A stretch of DNA of 64,000 nucleotides from Megaleporinus macrocephalus. Taxonomy: Eukaryota > Chordata > Actinopteri > Characiformes > Anostomidae. Positions 1-11,396 of this stretch are shown in pieces. The stretch is from contig CM038704.1 in NCBI GenBank assembly GCA_021613375.1, positions 4,082,405 to 4,146,404 of the forward strand. Direction: 5' to 3'. The notes beneath the pieces are model-generated. The model was not told where the DNA came from, did not search any database, and was given only the letters and a program-made list of their open reading frames with translations. The position numbers were made by a program, and so were the translations under genes. Every line of letters begins with the position of its first letter. Position 1 is the stretch's first letter.

Positions 1-83
1 ATTATTGTGTTGTCATGGACTCTAATAAAAGAAACTTGCATGCTGGTACTTAATTACTTAGTACTCTGATACAGGTCTGTCAC

Positions 84-122
<39 letters not shown>
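84..122. repeat. (ATT)n microsatellite
   Basis: About twelve uninterrupted ATT triplets immediately before the 46-bp minisatellite. Simple sequence, no coding meaning. Confidence 0.95.
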
Positions 123-124
123 AT

Positions 125-679
125 GTAGTAGTGAAATCAGTAGGCGAGCGCGGCTAGTATGTCTAAATACTCAGTAGTGAAATCAGTAGTCGAGCGTGGC
201 TAGTATGTCTGAATACTCAGTAGTAAATCAGTAGGCGAGCGTGGCTAGTATGTCTGAATACTCAGTAGTGAAATCAGTAGTCGAGCGCGGCTAGTATGTC
301 TGAATACTCAGTAGTGAAATCAGTAGGCGAGCGCGGCTAGTATGTCTGAATACTCAGTAGTAAATCAGTACGCAAGCACGGCTAGTATGTCTGAATACTC
401 AGTAGGGAAATCAGTAGACGAGCGTGGCTAGTATGTCTGAATACTCAGTAGTGAAATCAGTAGTCGAGCGCGGCTAGTATGTCTGAATACTCAGTAGTGA
501 AATCAGTAGGCGAGCGCGGCTAGTATGTCTGAATACTCAGTAGTAAATCAGTACGCAAGCACGGCTAGTATGTCTGAATACTCAGTAGGGAAATCAGTAG
601 ACGAGCGTGGCTAGTATGTCTGAATATTCAGTAGTAAATCAGTAGGTGAGCGCGGCTAGTATGTCTGAATACTCAGTAG
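125..679. repeat. 46-bp minisatellite, 12 copies with higher-order order
   Basis: The core GGCTAGTATGTCTGAATACT recurs every 45-46 bp, 12 times. Units differ mainly in the segment just before the core (ggcgagcgcgg, gtcgagcgtgg, acgcaagcacgg, gacgagcgtgg) and in GTAGTGAAATC versus the 1-bp shorter GTAGTAAATC. Units 4-7 and 8-11 carry the same four variants in the same order, so a ~183-bp four-unit block has been duplicated. No ORF of interest. Confidence 0.95.
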
Positions 680-1233
680 GTATAGAGTAGTAGTGAACGG
701 TACCCGGATGACCTCCTGAATCAGCAGCCATGTTTATGTAGGTGAACACAGCACACTGTGTATCCCATGATTCACCTGGAGCTGTGGATGAATTCAAAGT
801 GGAGTAAATAAACGGTGTAAAGCTGAACGTCGGCTGTGTGTACGTAGCTACTGCTAGTGAACTGCCGCTACAGAAGTTAGCGCTACTGCTGAGATAAACA
901 ATGATTACATTCCTCCAGTTTCATCTTCTCTGATCTACAGCTCCACACCGTCTGATACATAATCAGATAAAAACTCAGATCAGAGTCACTAAAAGATCCA
1001 AATCTGTCAGTAAACGAGCTTTTAAATGAATAGCAGGACTTTTACGGTGGTGGTCTGACGTCTTGCGTCACAGGACGCTGGTAATATGGTGGACGTAGTA
1101 CGTCTGAGCTTGTGTGGTTCTAAAACTCTCCTACTGAAGTTACCTACTAGTCTGACACTCGAGCAGTACGTACTGACTCTAATCTAGTACCTACTGACTA
1201 GTAGGTGATTTCAGACACAGCTTGTGTCTGCGA
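680..1233. other. Low-copy sequence, nothing recognised
   Basis: Mixed-composition sequence with no ORF over 60 codons, no simple repeat and no similarity I can see to other parts of the window. Short motifs built on GTAC and CTAGT recur around 1135-1205 (for example GTACGTACTGAC), but no regular array forms. Confidence 0.5.
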
Positions 1234-1320
1234 TTAGGAAGCAAGCAGGATCTTCGAGAAGGTCAGAAGGTGCCAACAAGTGTTGAGGTAAAACTTAGCG
1301 GTTGGTGGACCTCGGTAACG

Positions 1321-1415
1321 ATTCACCAGTTCTCCTGTTTCCACCTTAAATGGAGGTGCAGGTACGTTCTGGCTCCTGCTGCACTGTTTAACGTGGAACA
1401 AGAAAACTGGTGAAT
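1321..1415. mobile_element. Short palindromic (fold-back) MITE
   Basis: Imperfect inverted repeat. The left end begins ATTCACCAGTT and the right end is its complement AACTGGTGAAT. Inside, CCACCTTAAATGG on the left faces TTTAACGTGG on the right. The same core, including a TACRTTCTGG motif, lies inside the larger palindrome at 59938-60130, so the two belong to one family. No transposase. A second small hairpin (GCTTCACCCT / AGGGTGAAGC) follows at 1421-1453. Confidence 0.7.
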
Positions 1416-1439
1416 GAGCTGCTTCACCCTCGCGCTCGG

Positions 1440-2371
1440 TACAAGGGTGAAGCCCTGTGCTACACACACCCCTGTACATAGGGGAGACTGAGGTGGAGAG
1501 GGTGAAATCCTTTAAGTTCCTTGGCATTCACATCAGTGAGGATCTCAGCTGGTCCCACAACACTCAGATCATCATGAGAAAATTTGGTATGCCAGCCAAA
1601 ATTCTCAGCACCTTCTACAGGAGTGTGATTGAGAGTGTTCTTACCAGCTCCATCATCGTCTGGTATGGAAACTCTACTGCTCAGGACAGAAAGGCTCTCC
1701 AGCGTGTGATCAAAACTGCACAGTCCATCTCAGGAGCAGCCTTCCCCTCACTGCAGAACATCTACCAAACCAGGGTCACCAGGAGGGCCCACAACATAAT
1801 CAGGGACAGTACACACCCCCAGCACACACTCTTCACACGTTTACCTTCAGGCAGACGTTACAGGAGTGTGAAGTCCAGGACCACAAGACTGACAAACAGT
1901 TTCTACTCACAGGCCATCAGGCTTGTGAACACATCATGCTCTACCTCTATAACCTCTCCTATCTGAACTGGTTTTAACTGGTCTGATTTTAACTGCACCT
2001 GTACTGCTGTTTACATACAATACTGTTTACATTCACTATACTGCTGTTTACATACAATACTTTTTACATTCACTACTCGCACAAACATTATTGTTTACAT
2101 TTGTTACTTTAACTTGCACTTTATGGCTACTGCTCTTCATACTTGCACATAAAAGCACACATAACTTTTATTTTTTATTCTTTAACTAAAAAAATACTTT
2201 TATTTACTTCAACTTATACTTTGTATATTTTGTATATATTTTTTATTATTTCTTTTATTTATTATCTTATCTATTGGTGAATGTAGGAACAGCAAAGTAA
2301 GAATTTCATTGTACAGTGTAACTGTCTGTTTCTACTGTACACATGACAATAAAACTCTTGAATCTTGAATC
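1440..2371 (+). mobile_element. 5'-truncated L2/CR1-like LINE: reverse-transcriptase C-terminus and 3' UTR
   Basis: The open frame 1457-1966 (169 codons) encodes only the region downstream of the reverse-transcriptase catalytic core. It has the FKFLGIHISEDLSW motif near the start, STFYRSVIESVL with TSSIIVWYGN in the middle, and LFTRLPSGRRYRSVKSRT with AIRLVN near the C-terminus. This series is typical of fish L2-type non-LTR elements. The catalytic FADD-type box and the endonuclease are absent, as expected for a 5'-truncated insertion. After the stop comes an AT-rich 3' UTR of about 400 bp, ending with AATAAAACTC and two copies of the heptamer CTTGAAT. Short terminal repeats of this kind are usual at L2/CR1 3' ends. 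The methionine at 1457 is only the first in-frame ATG of the fragment. This is a dead copy with an unusually intact frame, so it is probably fairly young. Clade within the jockey superfamily is less certain than LINE identity. Confidence 0.88.
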
Positions 2372-3475
2372 GGTAGGAGTGAGTATTGTAGAGTGAACAG
2401 TTGGTCTGTGGGATGTTTAAAACTACAGCTACAGGAAATTCATACAGACTGTATATATAGTCACCATATACATACAGCTACCTATATATAGCTTTACCTT
2501 GTGCCCTCCATCTGCAGTTCACGCCATAGCAACACAGTAAGGCATTGTCATTTGCAAACAGCCTATTGTTGGCTGGAGTCAGTGCAGCATATTACCTCAG
2601 TTGTGTATTATAATATATTAATATTAAGCAAACAGCCGTTTTCTGTTACCACAGTCAACAACTTGAATATCAACATTAGTTTTTGTCAGAACTCCAGATT
2701 TTCCTGAAGAGGAGAGTCAATATAGGGCATCTGTAAACTTGCCTGGTACGCCGGAGTTTGGCTTTCTTCACCGTCCCTAGTACACAGCTCGGTACACGGG
2801 GTCGAGCACAGGGTTAAGCGTCTCGCTCAAAGGCACAGCGGCAGTGGGAAGAGCAAGATGGCGCATGTTGGCATGTTCACACCTCACTTTTGCCCGGCAG
2901 TGATGCGCACTGGCCCGGAGTATCTCTGCGGTCAGAGCTGTTATCTCCTCAGAGCCTGAGAAACACTCGCAGCAACTTCAGAGCAACAAGCTTCCATCAA
3001 ATTTAACATTCACTCGCTGGTAGCTCGTAGCCTAACAGCGTGACCCTAAGTCAGAGCATTCGGTCAGAGCTTTGGAGATGGTTTTCAAGAAAATATTGGC
3101 TAATTACCATACACAAACACCTCGGGTAATTAATTACAGCCTGTCTCAGCAAGACTTGGTACTTTACTAGACGTCTGGGGTCTGAAATGAAGCAGTTATT
3201 ACCATAAAATTCATTGGATTTCACTTCATTTGCTGTCCAACAGTTAATGTGTCAGTGTGTTTTGATCCAGGACCAGCTTCTGCCTCCATGTGGTAAGCCA
3301 GTTTGGTGTTTTGTTTTACAGAACCTTAGTAGAACATCTAATTTAAATCTCTTTGGACTGATCAGCCTCTTAAGAGCCATTTTTCTGATTGAGCAAATGT
3401 GGATGTCAACCAATGTAAAAGTTCATGGTAGGCTTCTCCTGAGATCATGCATCCAAGCTAAAACAGTGCACTCAT
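2372..3475. other. Low-copy sequence, no gene recognised
   Basis: About 1.1 kb between the LINE and the dispersed repeat at 3476. Only short ORFs (up to 87 codons) without recognisable motifs. 2740-2990 is GC-richer. Nothing supportable is seen. Confidence 0.5.
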
Positions 3476-4018
3476 AGTATGCGCTCCCGACATGTAGACT
3501 GTCCCAATTCTTACATACCTTAAACATGCTGCCTACTGCGGAACCTTATTTAGACCTGATTTTAAGGAAGCATCGAACGCTTCCTCAGCCGCTAAGACAA
3601 TCCCATGATGCAACACAGGCTAATCTAGGAGCAGTGAAGTGGTTTTAAAATGTGAGTTATGTTGATTCTCTCTGGAGTTTTAATGTGTTTCTGGTCATAT
3701 AATCACACAAAACAGTATTTTATTATCAACTCTGTAACGAGTCCTTTACCATTCACACTTTTATACTCCAGACATTAGCATTTATGCTAGCGGATTTTTA
3801 AGCCTCTGGCTATTGTTTTGGATGCCGGCCGGTAGCTTAGCAGCCAGCTAAACCACCGGTCACGTGCTGCAGTGGGGGGAACAAGCTGTGACGCAGTCTC
3901 TCTCTAACTAGAGCGTCTCAGTAATCTGTTTTATGAGGAGAGATGAGGAGAGAACGCTGCTACTTACACAGCTGCTACCTAGACAGCCTACTTACACACT
4001 CACTAGGATTTGAGACAC
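3476..4018 (+). mobile_element. ~545-bp dispersed repeat, copy 1 (non-autonomous DNA element)
   Basis: Near-identical, in the same orientation, to 25490-26061. Both share GTATGCGCTCCCGACATG at the left, the GCCGGCCGGTAGCTTAGCA region in the middle and CACTAGGATTTGAGACAC at the right. In the second copy the left end (TCTCAAAACCTAGTGAG at 25444) is an imperfect inverted repeat of this right end, so the family looks like a MITE. Copy 1 lacks that left terminus. No coding potential. Confidence 0.8.
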
Positions 4019-4589
4019 ACCCTATATTTAATATGGAATTCAGGAATTATGCTGGATTCAATGGTGAAGATGTAAACAGAGTCATTCAGAGTGCATCTGG
4101 GAAACTGGTATGTATTATAGTTTTTATTTTGGCTGGAAACAGTTAAAATTCTTGGCATGCTCAAGATTTTTTTTATCTCTGTGGCATGCAGGTAGAGCAG
4201 TACAGCCAAGAGCAAGCTTTCCCATTGGTTTGGATTAAAGGTCTTACACGATAGATTAACTATTAACATTTGAAATCAGCCTATCATGGTTTGATTTCCA
4301 CGACTGTGCACCACTCTAGCTTTTCTGAAAGTTCTAGATACATCAACAACTGCGAATCTGATTCCGGTTAGTTGCTAGGAGTGGGAAACAATGGCAGCGT
4401 GTGAAACACTTTTGTCCCAGTGTTGGAGTTGTTAACAATGAGGGTGAATGAAACCAGATGTCCACCAGCTCCCTCACATCATTTTCAAATAGTGTGTGTA
4501 TAATACTGTACATTCATGGTGGAGGGATACATGCAGGGCGTGGTGAGGCTAAATAGTCCTACAGAGATGTAAAAAAATTTTTTTTTATA

Positions 4590-4715
4590 TATTTTATCGA
4601 TCCCAGAGGGAAATTCAAGAAACACTCACATATACACACACACTAGTGAACAGACACACTAGGGGGCAGTGAGCACACTTGCCCAGAGTGGTGGGCAGCC
4701 CTATCCACAGCATCT
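4590..4715 (-). mobile_element. tRNA-derived SINE fragment, copy 1 (3' part)
   Basis: Read on the minus strand, it matches the distal part of the SINE seen at 26357-26492 and 46180-46379. It contains GGATAGGGCTGCCCACCAC, then GGGCAAGTGTGCTCACTG, CCCCCTAGTGTG and a GT-rich stretch. The tRNA-like head with its pol III boxes is missing. The family is common in ostariophysan fish to my knowledge; the identification rests on the shared blocks within this window. Confidence 0.75.
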
Positions 4716-4743
4716 GTAAAGACATGTGTTGGGTCACTGGTGA

Positions 4744-5320
4744 TTTTATTAGTAAATAAAATGTGTATGTTTCTGTGGTAAACATGGTGACCCCTGGTTA
4801 CCATCACCACCAATGTAAAGCGTGAGGAAGTTCTTACACTCTGTATTGAATCACCAAGACTAGGTTTAAAGGGGGTCTGTTATGCTTTTCTGGTTTTATC
4901 TGTTTTCTTTAATAGTGTAGATGTAAACTTTCTGCAAAGTACTGAAGCCCAAAGTACAGGCCATCTGTCCCACAGACGCCTGAAAGGTCTCACTGCTATT
5001 CCAGCCTTAATCACTGTTACAGGGTGAGGTCATCTGGTAACAGTCCATTGTGTTCGGCTACCGGCAAGCTTGGCTCATTGTCACACAGCAGTTACTAAAC
5101 CCTTTGTAGCTCTATTCGATGACCAGCCAGAACAGAGTGGGTGAGCTGATCAGCCAGAACAGAGTGGCTGAGCTGACCAATCAGAGCACAGGGGAGGCGG
5201 GGCTTGGAGACACAGGAGCTCAACAGAGTGTTTCAGACAGAGAGTGAATAATACTGTGTTTTAGGAAACTTGAAGCATGTGAATCTATTTCAGTAGAACC
5301 CAAATATTGGTGTCTGGCAA
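4744..5320. repeat. Probable degraded interspersed repeat
   Basis: Contains AAGGGGGTCTGTTATGC near 4870 and an AATCAGAGCACAGG / GGCGGGGCTT block near 5178, which I associate with a dispersed fish repeat. The stretch at 4785-4815 (CCTGGTTACCATCACCACC) resembles 13770-13795. A 27-bp sequence (CAGCCAGAACAGAGTGG...) is tandemly duplicated at 5120-5175. No second full copy exists in the window. Confidence 0.35.
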
Positions 5321-5326
5321 CCAGCC

Positions 5327-5328
<2 letters not shown>

Positions 5329-5362
<34 letters not shown>

Positions 5363-5366
5363 GAGA
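5329..5366. repeat. (GA)n microsatellite
   Basis: About 16 GA units with one interruption. A short (TC)n run of the opposite sense lies nearby at 5467-5482. Confidence 0.95.
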
Positions 5367-6200
5367 AATAAGTGAGACAACCTCTGTAGTTTTGATAGAA
5401 GCCCATCTTCACAAGATTCCTGATCTTAGCAAGTGTCCACTCAAGTGTGTTCAGCCTGCTGAGGTTGCTCTCTCTCTCTCTCGCTCACTTGCTCACTCTC
5501 CCCCAGCTCAAAGGATGCAATCACAAGTCTAGACAGAGTCCTCCTCCTTAACCTGTTCTGGGCCTATGTCTAGATCCTATAGCCGACTGGACACTGATTG
5601 AGTGTATTGAGGAGGTAAATAGTGAAGCTCTCGCCGTTGCTAGTAACTCACTTGAAGAGGAATTCCAGCAAACGTTCCACAATCCGGGAAATCCTGGAAA
5701 CGGAGAGCCGGTCATGGTTGAGAAAGTCTCTTTACAGTGGTGGTGATGGGTACCAACAACACAAATATAATCATTTACTCACTACCTTACTGCCGAGTGT
5801 TCATACGGAGTGCTGATGGTAAAGTAGGAGAATATCTGGAAAATCTTTGGGGATTATTTTTGTCTCACGACACCTGCACGTACCCTTCCGCCATGAGTGC
5901 ACTACAAAAAACACATTGTAGGCTAAAGCTTATTAAAACTGTCCTAAAGCGGTGACTCACTGGATTCAGAGTCACCGTGCTTGACCCATTCGGGTTAACG
6001 AGAGGGGACGGAGAGGGACGCTCACACAGGAGAGGACGAGCTTCTTCTGTGGTTAACTGGGTAAAGGCCTTGAGCGCCCTCTAACAAATGAGTTTCTTGT
6101 GCGTGCTGTTTGAAAAGTTCGGTAGTTTCTAATTAGATGCAGGTAAGGGTACGTTGAGAGCGACCCCTGTGGGCGAGGAGGAGGACCAATAGCAGCAGAT
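5367..6200. other. Low-copy sequence, nothing recognised
   Basis: Two overlapping short ORFs (5622-5816 and 5737-5955) have no recognisable domain. The segment 5990-6200 is moderately GC-rich. No repeat partner is seen in the window. Confidence 0.45.
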
Positions 6201-7299
6201 GTGACACCGTTGCTATAGAAATCTTTACATTATATTAAATCAGCATATTAATAAACACATGAACGTTTACTGAACTGCAGAACATCTGAACCTTCTACCA
6301 GATGTTTCAGTAGTGAAGATTTTTGTAGTTTTTTAAGGTTTTCAGACTTTGGGACACATTTACTTACAAAACAGTCTTACATCTTGCTCTATAATGCTGG
6401 TTTTCAGTAGTGACTGTTTCGGAGGTGACAGTTTTAGCTCATTTGGAATAGAGCTCTAAAATGGTACGCAGTACATGACCAGCAAACACAGCTTTGGACA
6501 GATGTTCACACAAATATAATTTTTATAGCACCTCAGAACATCGGTGTTTCGGTACTGATGATTTTCAAATGTTTCACACTGATTTTTAGACATTGGGACA
6601 CACTGAACTCAAACCAGTGTTAAATGTTCACTTCTTGGCCGCTAGGGACAGTCTCGCTTCCCGCTCTACAATGCAAGGGCTTGGCTAAAATTTTATTAAA
6701 ACTAAAAATTCAATTTTGTCACCACCAGAACAATCTTCTTATAAAAATGTTTCAGTGGTGACTGTTTTAGCCCATTTTGAGCAAGACTCAAAAACGTTAT
6801 CCAGTATATAAACATACATAACATACATAATACATAAAGTGGTACATACATAACATGATCATATTTTTCAACAACTGCAGAAAATCTATGTTTCGGTAAT
6901 GATGACTTTTAATGTTACACACTGATTTTCAGACTTTGGGACACTTTTATCTCAAAGTAATGTTAAATGTTCACTACATGGCCACTAGGGACAGTCTCAC
7001 TTCCTGCTCTACAATGCAAGGGCATGGCTAAAATTGTATTCAAACTAATAATTGAATTTAGTTACTATCAAAACAGTCGCGAATGTTTCGGTGGTGACAT
7101 TTTGAGCTTATTTTAAGCAAGACTTAAAAATGTGAGCCAGTACATAATCAGCAGTACATACATAACATGATCATAGTTTTCAACAAGAGAAAAACGTTTA
7201 CTGAACTGCAGAGAATCTGTGTTTCGGTAATGACGGCTACACAATATTTTTCAGACTTTGGGACACATTTTCTTCCAAGTAATGATAAATGTTCACTAC

Positions 7300-8004
7300 A
7301 TGGCCACTAGGGACAATGTGCAAAAAACACAAGTGACAGAATAATTCTAAACTTAAACTTAACTTAAACCAGAGATTCTTCTTCTGCCGATGCTCAATTC
7401 CAGGCCTAGTGAATATTAGCTGAACGGAGCTGTCGCTTTGAGATAACCTGAATACTGAACTACTGCCTTCGTTCCCTCTCACATCGTTTTCATTCATAGA
7501 GCGATAATTAGCTTCGTTCAGGAAGAGTTTATCTGGATCCTCGTGAAATGTCACCCCAGCAGGACGCGTGTAAAGCCGCACACACCGCGCGGTTGTTGTT
7601 GTTGTTCACTTCGCTGCTCCAAAGTGTCCTCCAGAGAGTCTGAGAGCTATTGGAGTTTTGAGATTGCGCAGCATCTCTGGAGTTCGTAGACCGCTCAATA
7701 CTAATCAAATCAAATAACCCCCGTCCCCCGAAAACCACCCCGTCTTCAAAGAACCAAACAAATAGAGATACAGAAGGAGGTTGGAGGAGACGCGGATCGC
7801 TCGCTGGAATCCCTGAAGTTTGATCCGGTGAACTTCTCGTGGATCCACGGCGCAGTTGAAAGAGAATATTAAAGGCGTGCTCCAGAGGAACCGGTGTGGG
7901 GGTGTAAACAATGCAGCCGTCGGTAATGCAGCCAGAGACGATGTGTTTTATCTTCCGACTCACTTTTATAAAGAGACCCCCCTTTTTTTTTCCCTTTTTT
8001 TTTT
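7300..8004. other. Unique island within the tandem field
   Basis: GC-richer, non-repeated sequence between two halves of the decayed field. A 192-codon minus-strand ORF (7529-8107) and several shorter ones cross it, but the translations are low-complexity in places (KKKGKKKGG, NNNNN) and show no known domain. The block 7800-7960 is balanced in composition and could be a regulatory or first-exon segment, with no splice or promoter evidence I can defend. It ends in a T-rich run at 7980-8004. Confidence 0.4.
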
Positions 8005-8172
8005 GCATCATGCCGCGATGTTGCGACATACTCGTCTCAAATGAAGACGCTAAATAATGCAGGATACGCTGGAGAACATGAAAGAGGTGTTTTGATTTGA
8101 CTCTCATGTCATAGAAATTTCCATATCATCAGAAGGTCTATAGGCTGGAATTTAATATTCTGTACCCGGTGT
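8005..8172 (+). repeat. ~170-bp module, copy 1 of 3
   Basis: Starts GCATCATGCCGCGATG, continues through CTCAAATGAAGACGC, AATAATGCAGGATA and ATTTCCATATCATCAG, and ends TGTACCCGGTG. The same blocks in the same order occur at 8773-8943 and 10004-10180. It resembles a regulatory element more than a transposon end, but no inverted termini or target duplication is visible. Confidence 0.75.
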
Positions 8173-8772
8173 TTCAAGTTGGTAAACTGTCTTCATACTA
8201 CAGAATGTTTCAGTAGTGACTGTTTCGGTGGTGGCAGTTTTGGCTCATTTTGAGTAGAACTCTAGTCAGAACATGACTAGCAAATATAGCTTTGAACAGA
8301 TGTTCACACAAAAATATAATTCTTACGAAACACCAGAAAATTTGTGTTTCGGTGGTGACAGTTTTGGCTCATTTTGAGTAGAACTTAAAAAATGGTAGCC
8401 AGTATATGACAAGCAAACAGCTTTGAACGGATGTTTACACAAGAATTATCATTTTTTACAACACTACAGCAAATCTGTGTTTCAGTAATGACGGCTCTTA
8501 ATCTTCCACACTGGTTTTCAGACTTTGGGACAAATTCACTTTAAAGTATCATATCATATTTATTAACACAAAAACCTTTACTGAACCGCCGCCAATCGGT
8601 GTCGGCACTCTTTCACTTTTTCAGCTAAAATTTTATTAAGACTAATTATTGCATTTTGTCAGTACCAACACAATCTTCACACTACCAAATTTTTCAGTAG
8701 TGACAGTTATAGTAGTGACCGGCGGGGCTAAAATATTATTCAAACTAATAATTCCATTTTGTCAATACCGCT

Positions 8773-8943
8773 ATCATCATGCTGCGATATTGTGACATAC
8801 ATATTCATTTCAAATGGAGACGCTAAATAACGCAAGATAAGCTAAAGTTTGAACATAAAAGAGGTGTTTTTTTTATCAGTCGTAGAAACTTCCATATCAT
8901 CAGGAGTTCTATAAACAGGAATGTAATATTGCGTACCCGCTGG
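8773..8943 (+). repeat. ~170-bp module, copy 2 of 3
   Basis: Diverged copy of the module at 8005. AAATGGAGACGCTAAATAA and CTTCCATATCATCAGGAG are retained. It is preceded by ATTCCATTTTGTCAATACC, which also precedes copy 3 in altered form, so copies 2 and 3 share more left flank than copy 1. Confidence 0.75.
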
Positions 8944-10003
8944 TATCCTGCCTTCCGCCCAGTGAGCACTGGGATAGTCTCCAGCACCCCCGCAACCCAG
9001 GAGGACAAACAGCTTAGATGATGAGTACGAGTGATTCTTTCATTAAAACTAATGATCCAGTTTAGTTACTAACAAAATATTCTTCATACTACTGAATATT
9101 TGGGACACATCAAAACACTTCAAAACAATTCCAATTGCTCACAGTGTGGCCATAAGGGACAAACTGACTTTCTGTTCTATAAAGCAGGGGCGTGGCTAAA
9201 ATCTTATTAAAACTAATGATTCCATTTTGTTGGTACCAAACGTTTCAGTACTGACTGTTTCGGTGGTGACAGTTTTAGCTCATTTTTATTAGAACTCTAA
9301 ATGCTGGACAGTATGGACTAGCAAATACAGCTTTAAACAGATTTTTCAAACAGATAATTTTTACCACACTTCAGCAGATCTGTGTTTCGGTGGTGACAAT
9401 TTTCAAAAGTTCCACACTGATTTTCAGACTTACGTTCCCTACCTCCATACCTTTAAAACCGTGCTAACTGCTCACTGTGTGGCCACTAGGGACAGTCTTA
9501 CTTCCTGCTCTGAAATACAGGGGCGTGGCTACACTAACAAACCTCACACTAACAAATGTTTCAGTAGTGACTGTTTCGGTGGTGACAGTTTTAGCTCACT
9601 TTGAGTGGAACTCAAACATGCTGGCAGTACGTGGCCTTTTAACAGATAATCATTTTTTATGACACATCAGCACATGTTACGGTTGTGATGGCTCTTAATG
9701 CTGCACACTGATTTTTAGAATTTGGGACACATTTACCTGCTCCAAATGCACATTGTCAATACCCAATTGTTTCAGTACTGACTGTTTCGGTGGTGAGAGT
9801 TTTAGCTCTATATAGTATGTGGCTAGCAAGCTCTGCTTTGAACAAGAATGATCATATTTTTCAACACAAAAACTTTTACTGAACTGCAGCAAATCTGTGT
9901 TTCGGTGGTGACGGCTTTTAATGCTCCACACTGACTTTTCAGACTTTGGGACTATACGGGGCTAAAATGTTATCCAAATGAATGATTCTGTTTTGTCAGT
10001 ACT

Positions 10004-10180
10004 GCTACCTTTATGCCACAATGTTGTTCCATACATATTCATCTCAAATGAAGACGCTAAATAATGCAAGCTGAGCCGGAGTCTGAACATGAAAGAGATG
10101 TGTTTGTGTATCCGAATCTGTAGAAATTTCCATATCATTGGGAGGTCCATAGGCAGGAATGTAATATTCCGTACCCGGTG
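10004..10180 (+). repeat. ~170-bp module, copy 3 of 3
   Basis: Third copy, retaining CTCAAATGAAGACGCTAAAT, TTTCCATATCATTGGGAGG and CCGTACCCGGTGG. It lies at the right edge of the decayed tandem field, after which low-copy sequence resumes. Confidence 0.75.
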
Positions 10181-10407
10181 GCTTCTATCAAGCTGGTATC
10201 TGAGGAGAAGCTACGGTGCTTCTTTCTTCTGCTTCTTTCTGGACGTCGTTCTGCTGTTAAAATCGAGAAATCAGCAATTGGAGAGCGAGCAGCCAGCCAA
10301 AGTTATCAAAGTGATTTGTTGCCCGGCAGGAGCTGGCCGCAAGATTGACTTCTGAAATCCTGATCATGGTGCACGGCTGTTTATCTATTTCACTCAGGCC
10401 TGGGAGT

Positions 10408-10410
10408 CTC

Positions 10411-10479
<69 letters not shown>
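10408..10479. repeat. (TC)n microsatellite
   Basis: About 35 TC units with minor interruptions at the start. A short ORF through it reads as a serine/leucine run and is not a gene. Confidence 0.97.
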
Positions 10480-10482
<3 letters not shown>

Positions 10483-11000
10483 GTCCTCCTTTATCATCTC
10501 GGACTGGCTCTGCGCTGCCTCTACCCTGTCTGATTATTTATGTCTGTCATTTTGTGGTTGGGCTGCCGCAAAAAGGTCAAAACTTACAGCCCAAACGAGC
10601 TGACTGCTGCACCTGGGGCTGGGAGACCTCCTGACACAACTCCAAGCAGCCCTGCGCAATCCGAACCGACAACAGAGCCGAGGCGTTTTGTAACCTGCAG
10701 TGTCCCATTTGGTCGGGTTTATTTATTTATTTGGAGATGTGCAGGGGCTGTAATGAGAGTGCGGCTGTCGCTGTAGGTTACAGTAGAGTTACAGTAGAGT
10801 CATCCAACGCTTATTTCAATGCTTAATCAAATATTTCAGGCTAAGCAACCTAAACCGACTGATCTATAACAAACGGGGCGCGGTTTGGGAATTGCTTCCC
10901 CAACTGGAATTCCATTTTCAGGGAGCGATCCATTATAAACTTCCTAGTTGAAGGTCAGAAACAAGTGTAAAGCTGCTTAACCAGGTGGCGTAACGTTTCC
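10480..11000. other. Low-copy sequence
   Basis: Non-repetitive. The 78-codon ORF 10540-10776 has no recognised domain and no support as an exon. ACAGTAGAGTTACAGTAGAGT near 10780 is a short direct repeat. Confidence 0.45.
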
Positions 11001-11396
11001 TCTTCATTGTCTCATTATTGTATTATTACTTCATCTTATTTTAATGTTATTTTATTTTTATAATTATTTTTTTATTATTTTATTATTATAATAACTTGTT
11101 TTTTCTCTTAAATTTCTTTTCAACTATTTTACTTTATTATTTCTAATCTTTTACCTTCTTTTTATCTTAATTTCTTACTAATTAAATCTTAACTTTTTTA
11201 TCTATTTTTATTATTATTATTATTTTTTTTTTTTAGCTACTTTCTTCTCAGTTGTTTTAATTTATAATGATTCAATTTTGTTTTTATTTTCTTTGTCATG
11301 TCAATCCTTGTTCTTGTAAATGTTCGGCTACATTGAAAATGAGGGTTGGCCTCAATTTACTTCCGAGCTAAAATAAAGGTTGATTGATTGATTGAA
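11000..11396 (+). mobile_element. LINE 3' UTR remnant with (TTGA)n tail
   Basis: A T-rich stretch runs to GAAAATGAGGGTTGGCCTC, then CTAAAATAAAGG and (TTGA)3. A short tandem tail after an AATAAA-like signal marks the 3' end of a non-LTR element. No reverse-transcriptase sequence is preserved upstream, so this is a very short truncated insertion. Exact limits on the left are uncertain. Confidence 0.6.

Larger units (their letters stand above)
6201..9960. repeat. Decayed tandem field of ~300-bp units
   Basis: The phrase CAGACTTTGGGACACA or a close variant recurs near 6340, 6587, 6932, 7249, 8516, 9424, 9712 and 9936. A GTTTCGGTGGTGACAG motif recurs between these points, as do AGCTCATTTTGAGTAGAAC, ATGGCCACTAGGGACAGTC and GGGCGTGGCTAAAAT. 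The blocks keep the same order, so this is a diverged tandem repeat of roughly 230-350 bp. It is interrupted at about 7300-8000 by unrelated sequence and carries module copies at 8005 and 8773. No ORF is shared between units. Confidence 0.85.

Noticed and set aside
7529..8107. 192-codon minus-strand ORF as a gene
   Set aside because: It crosses a poly-T/poly-A run, a copy of a repeated module and low-complexity stretches, with no recognised domain.
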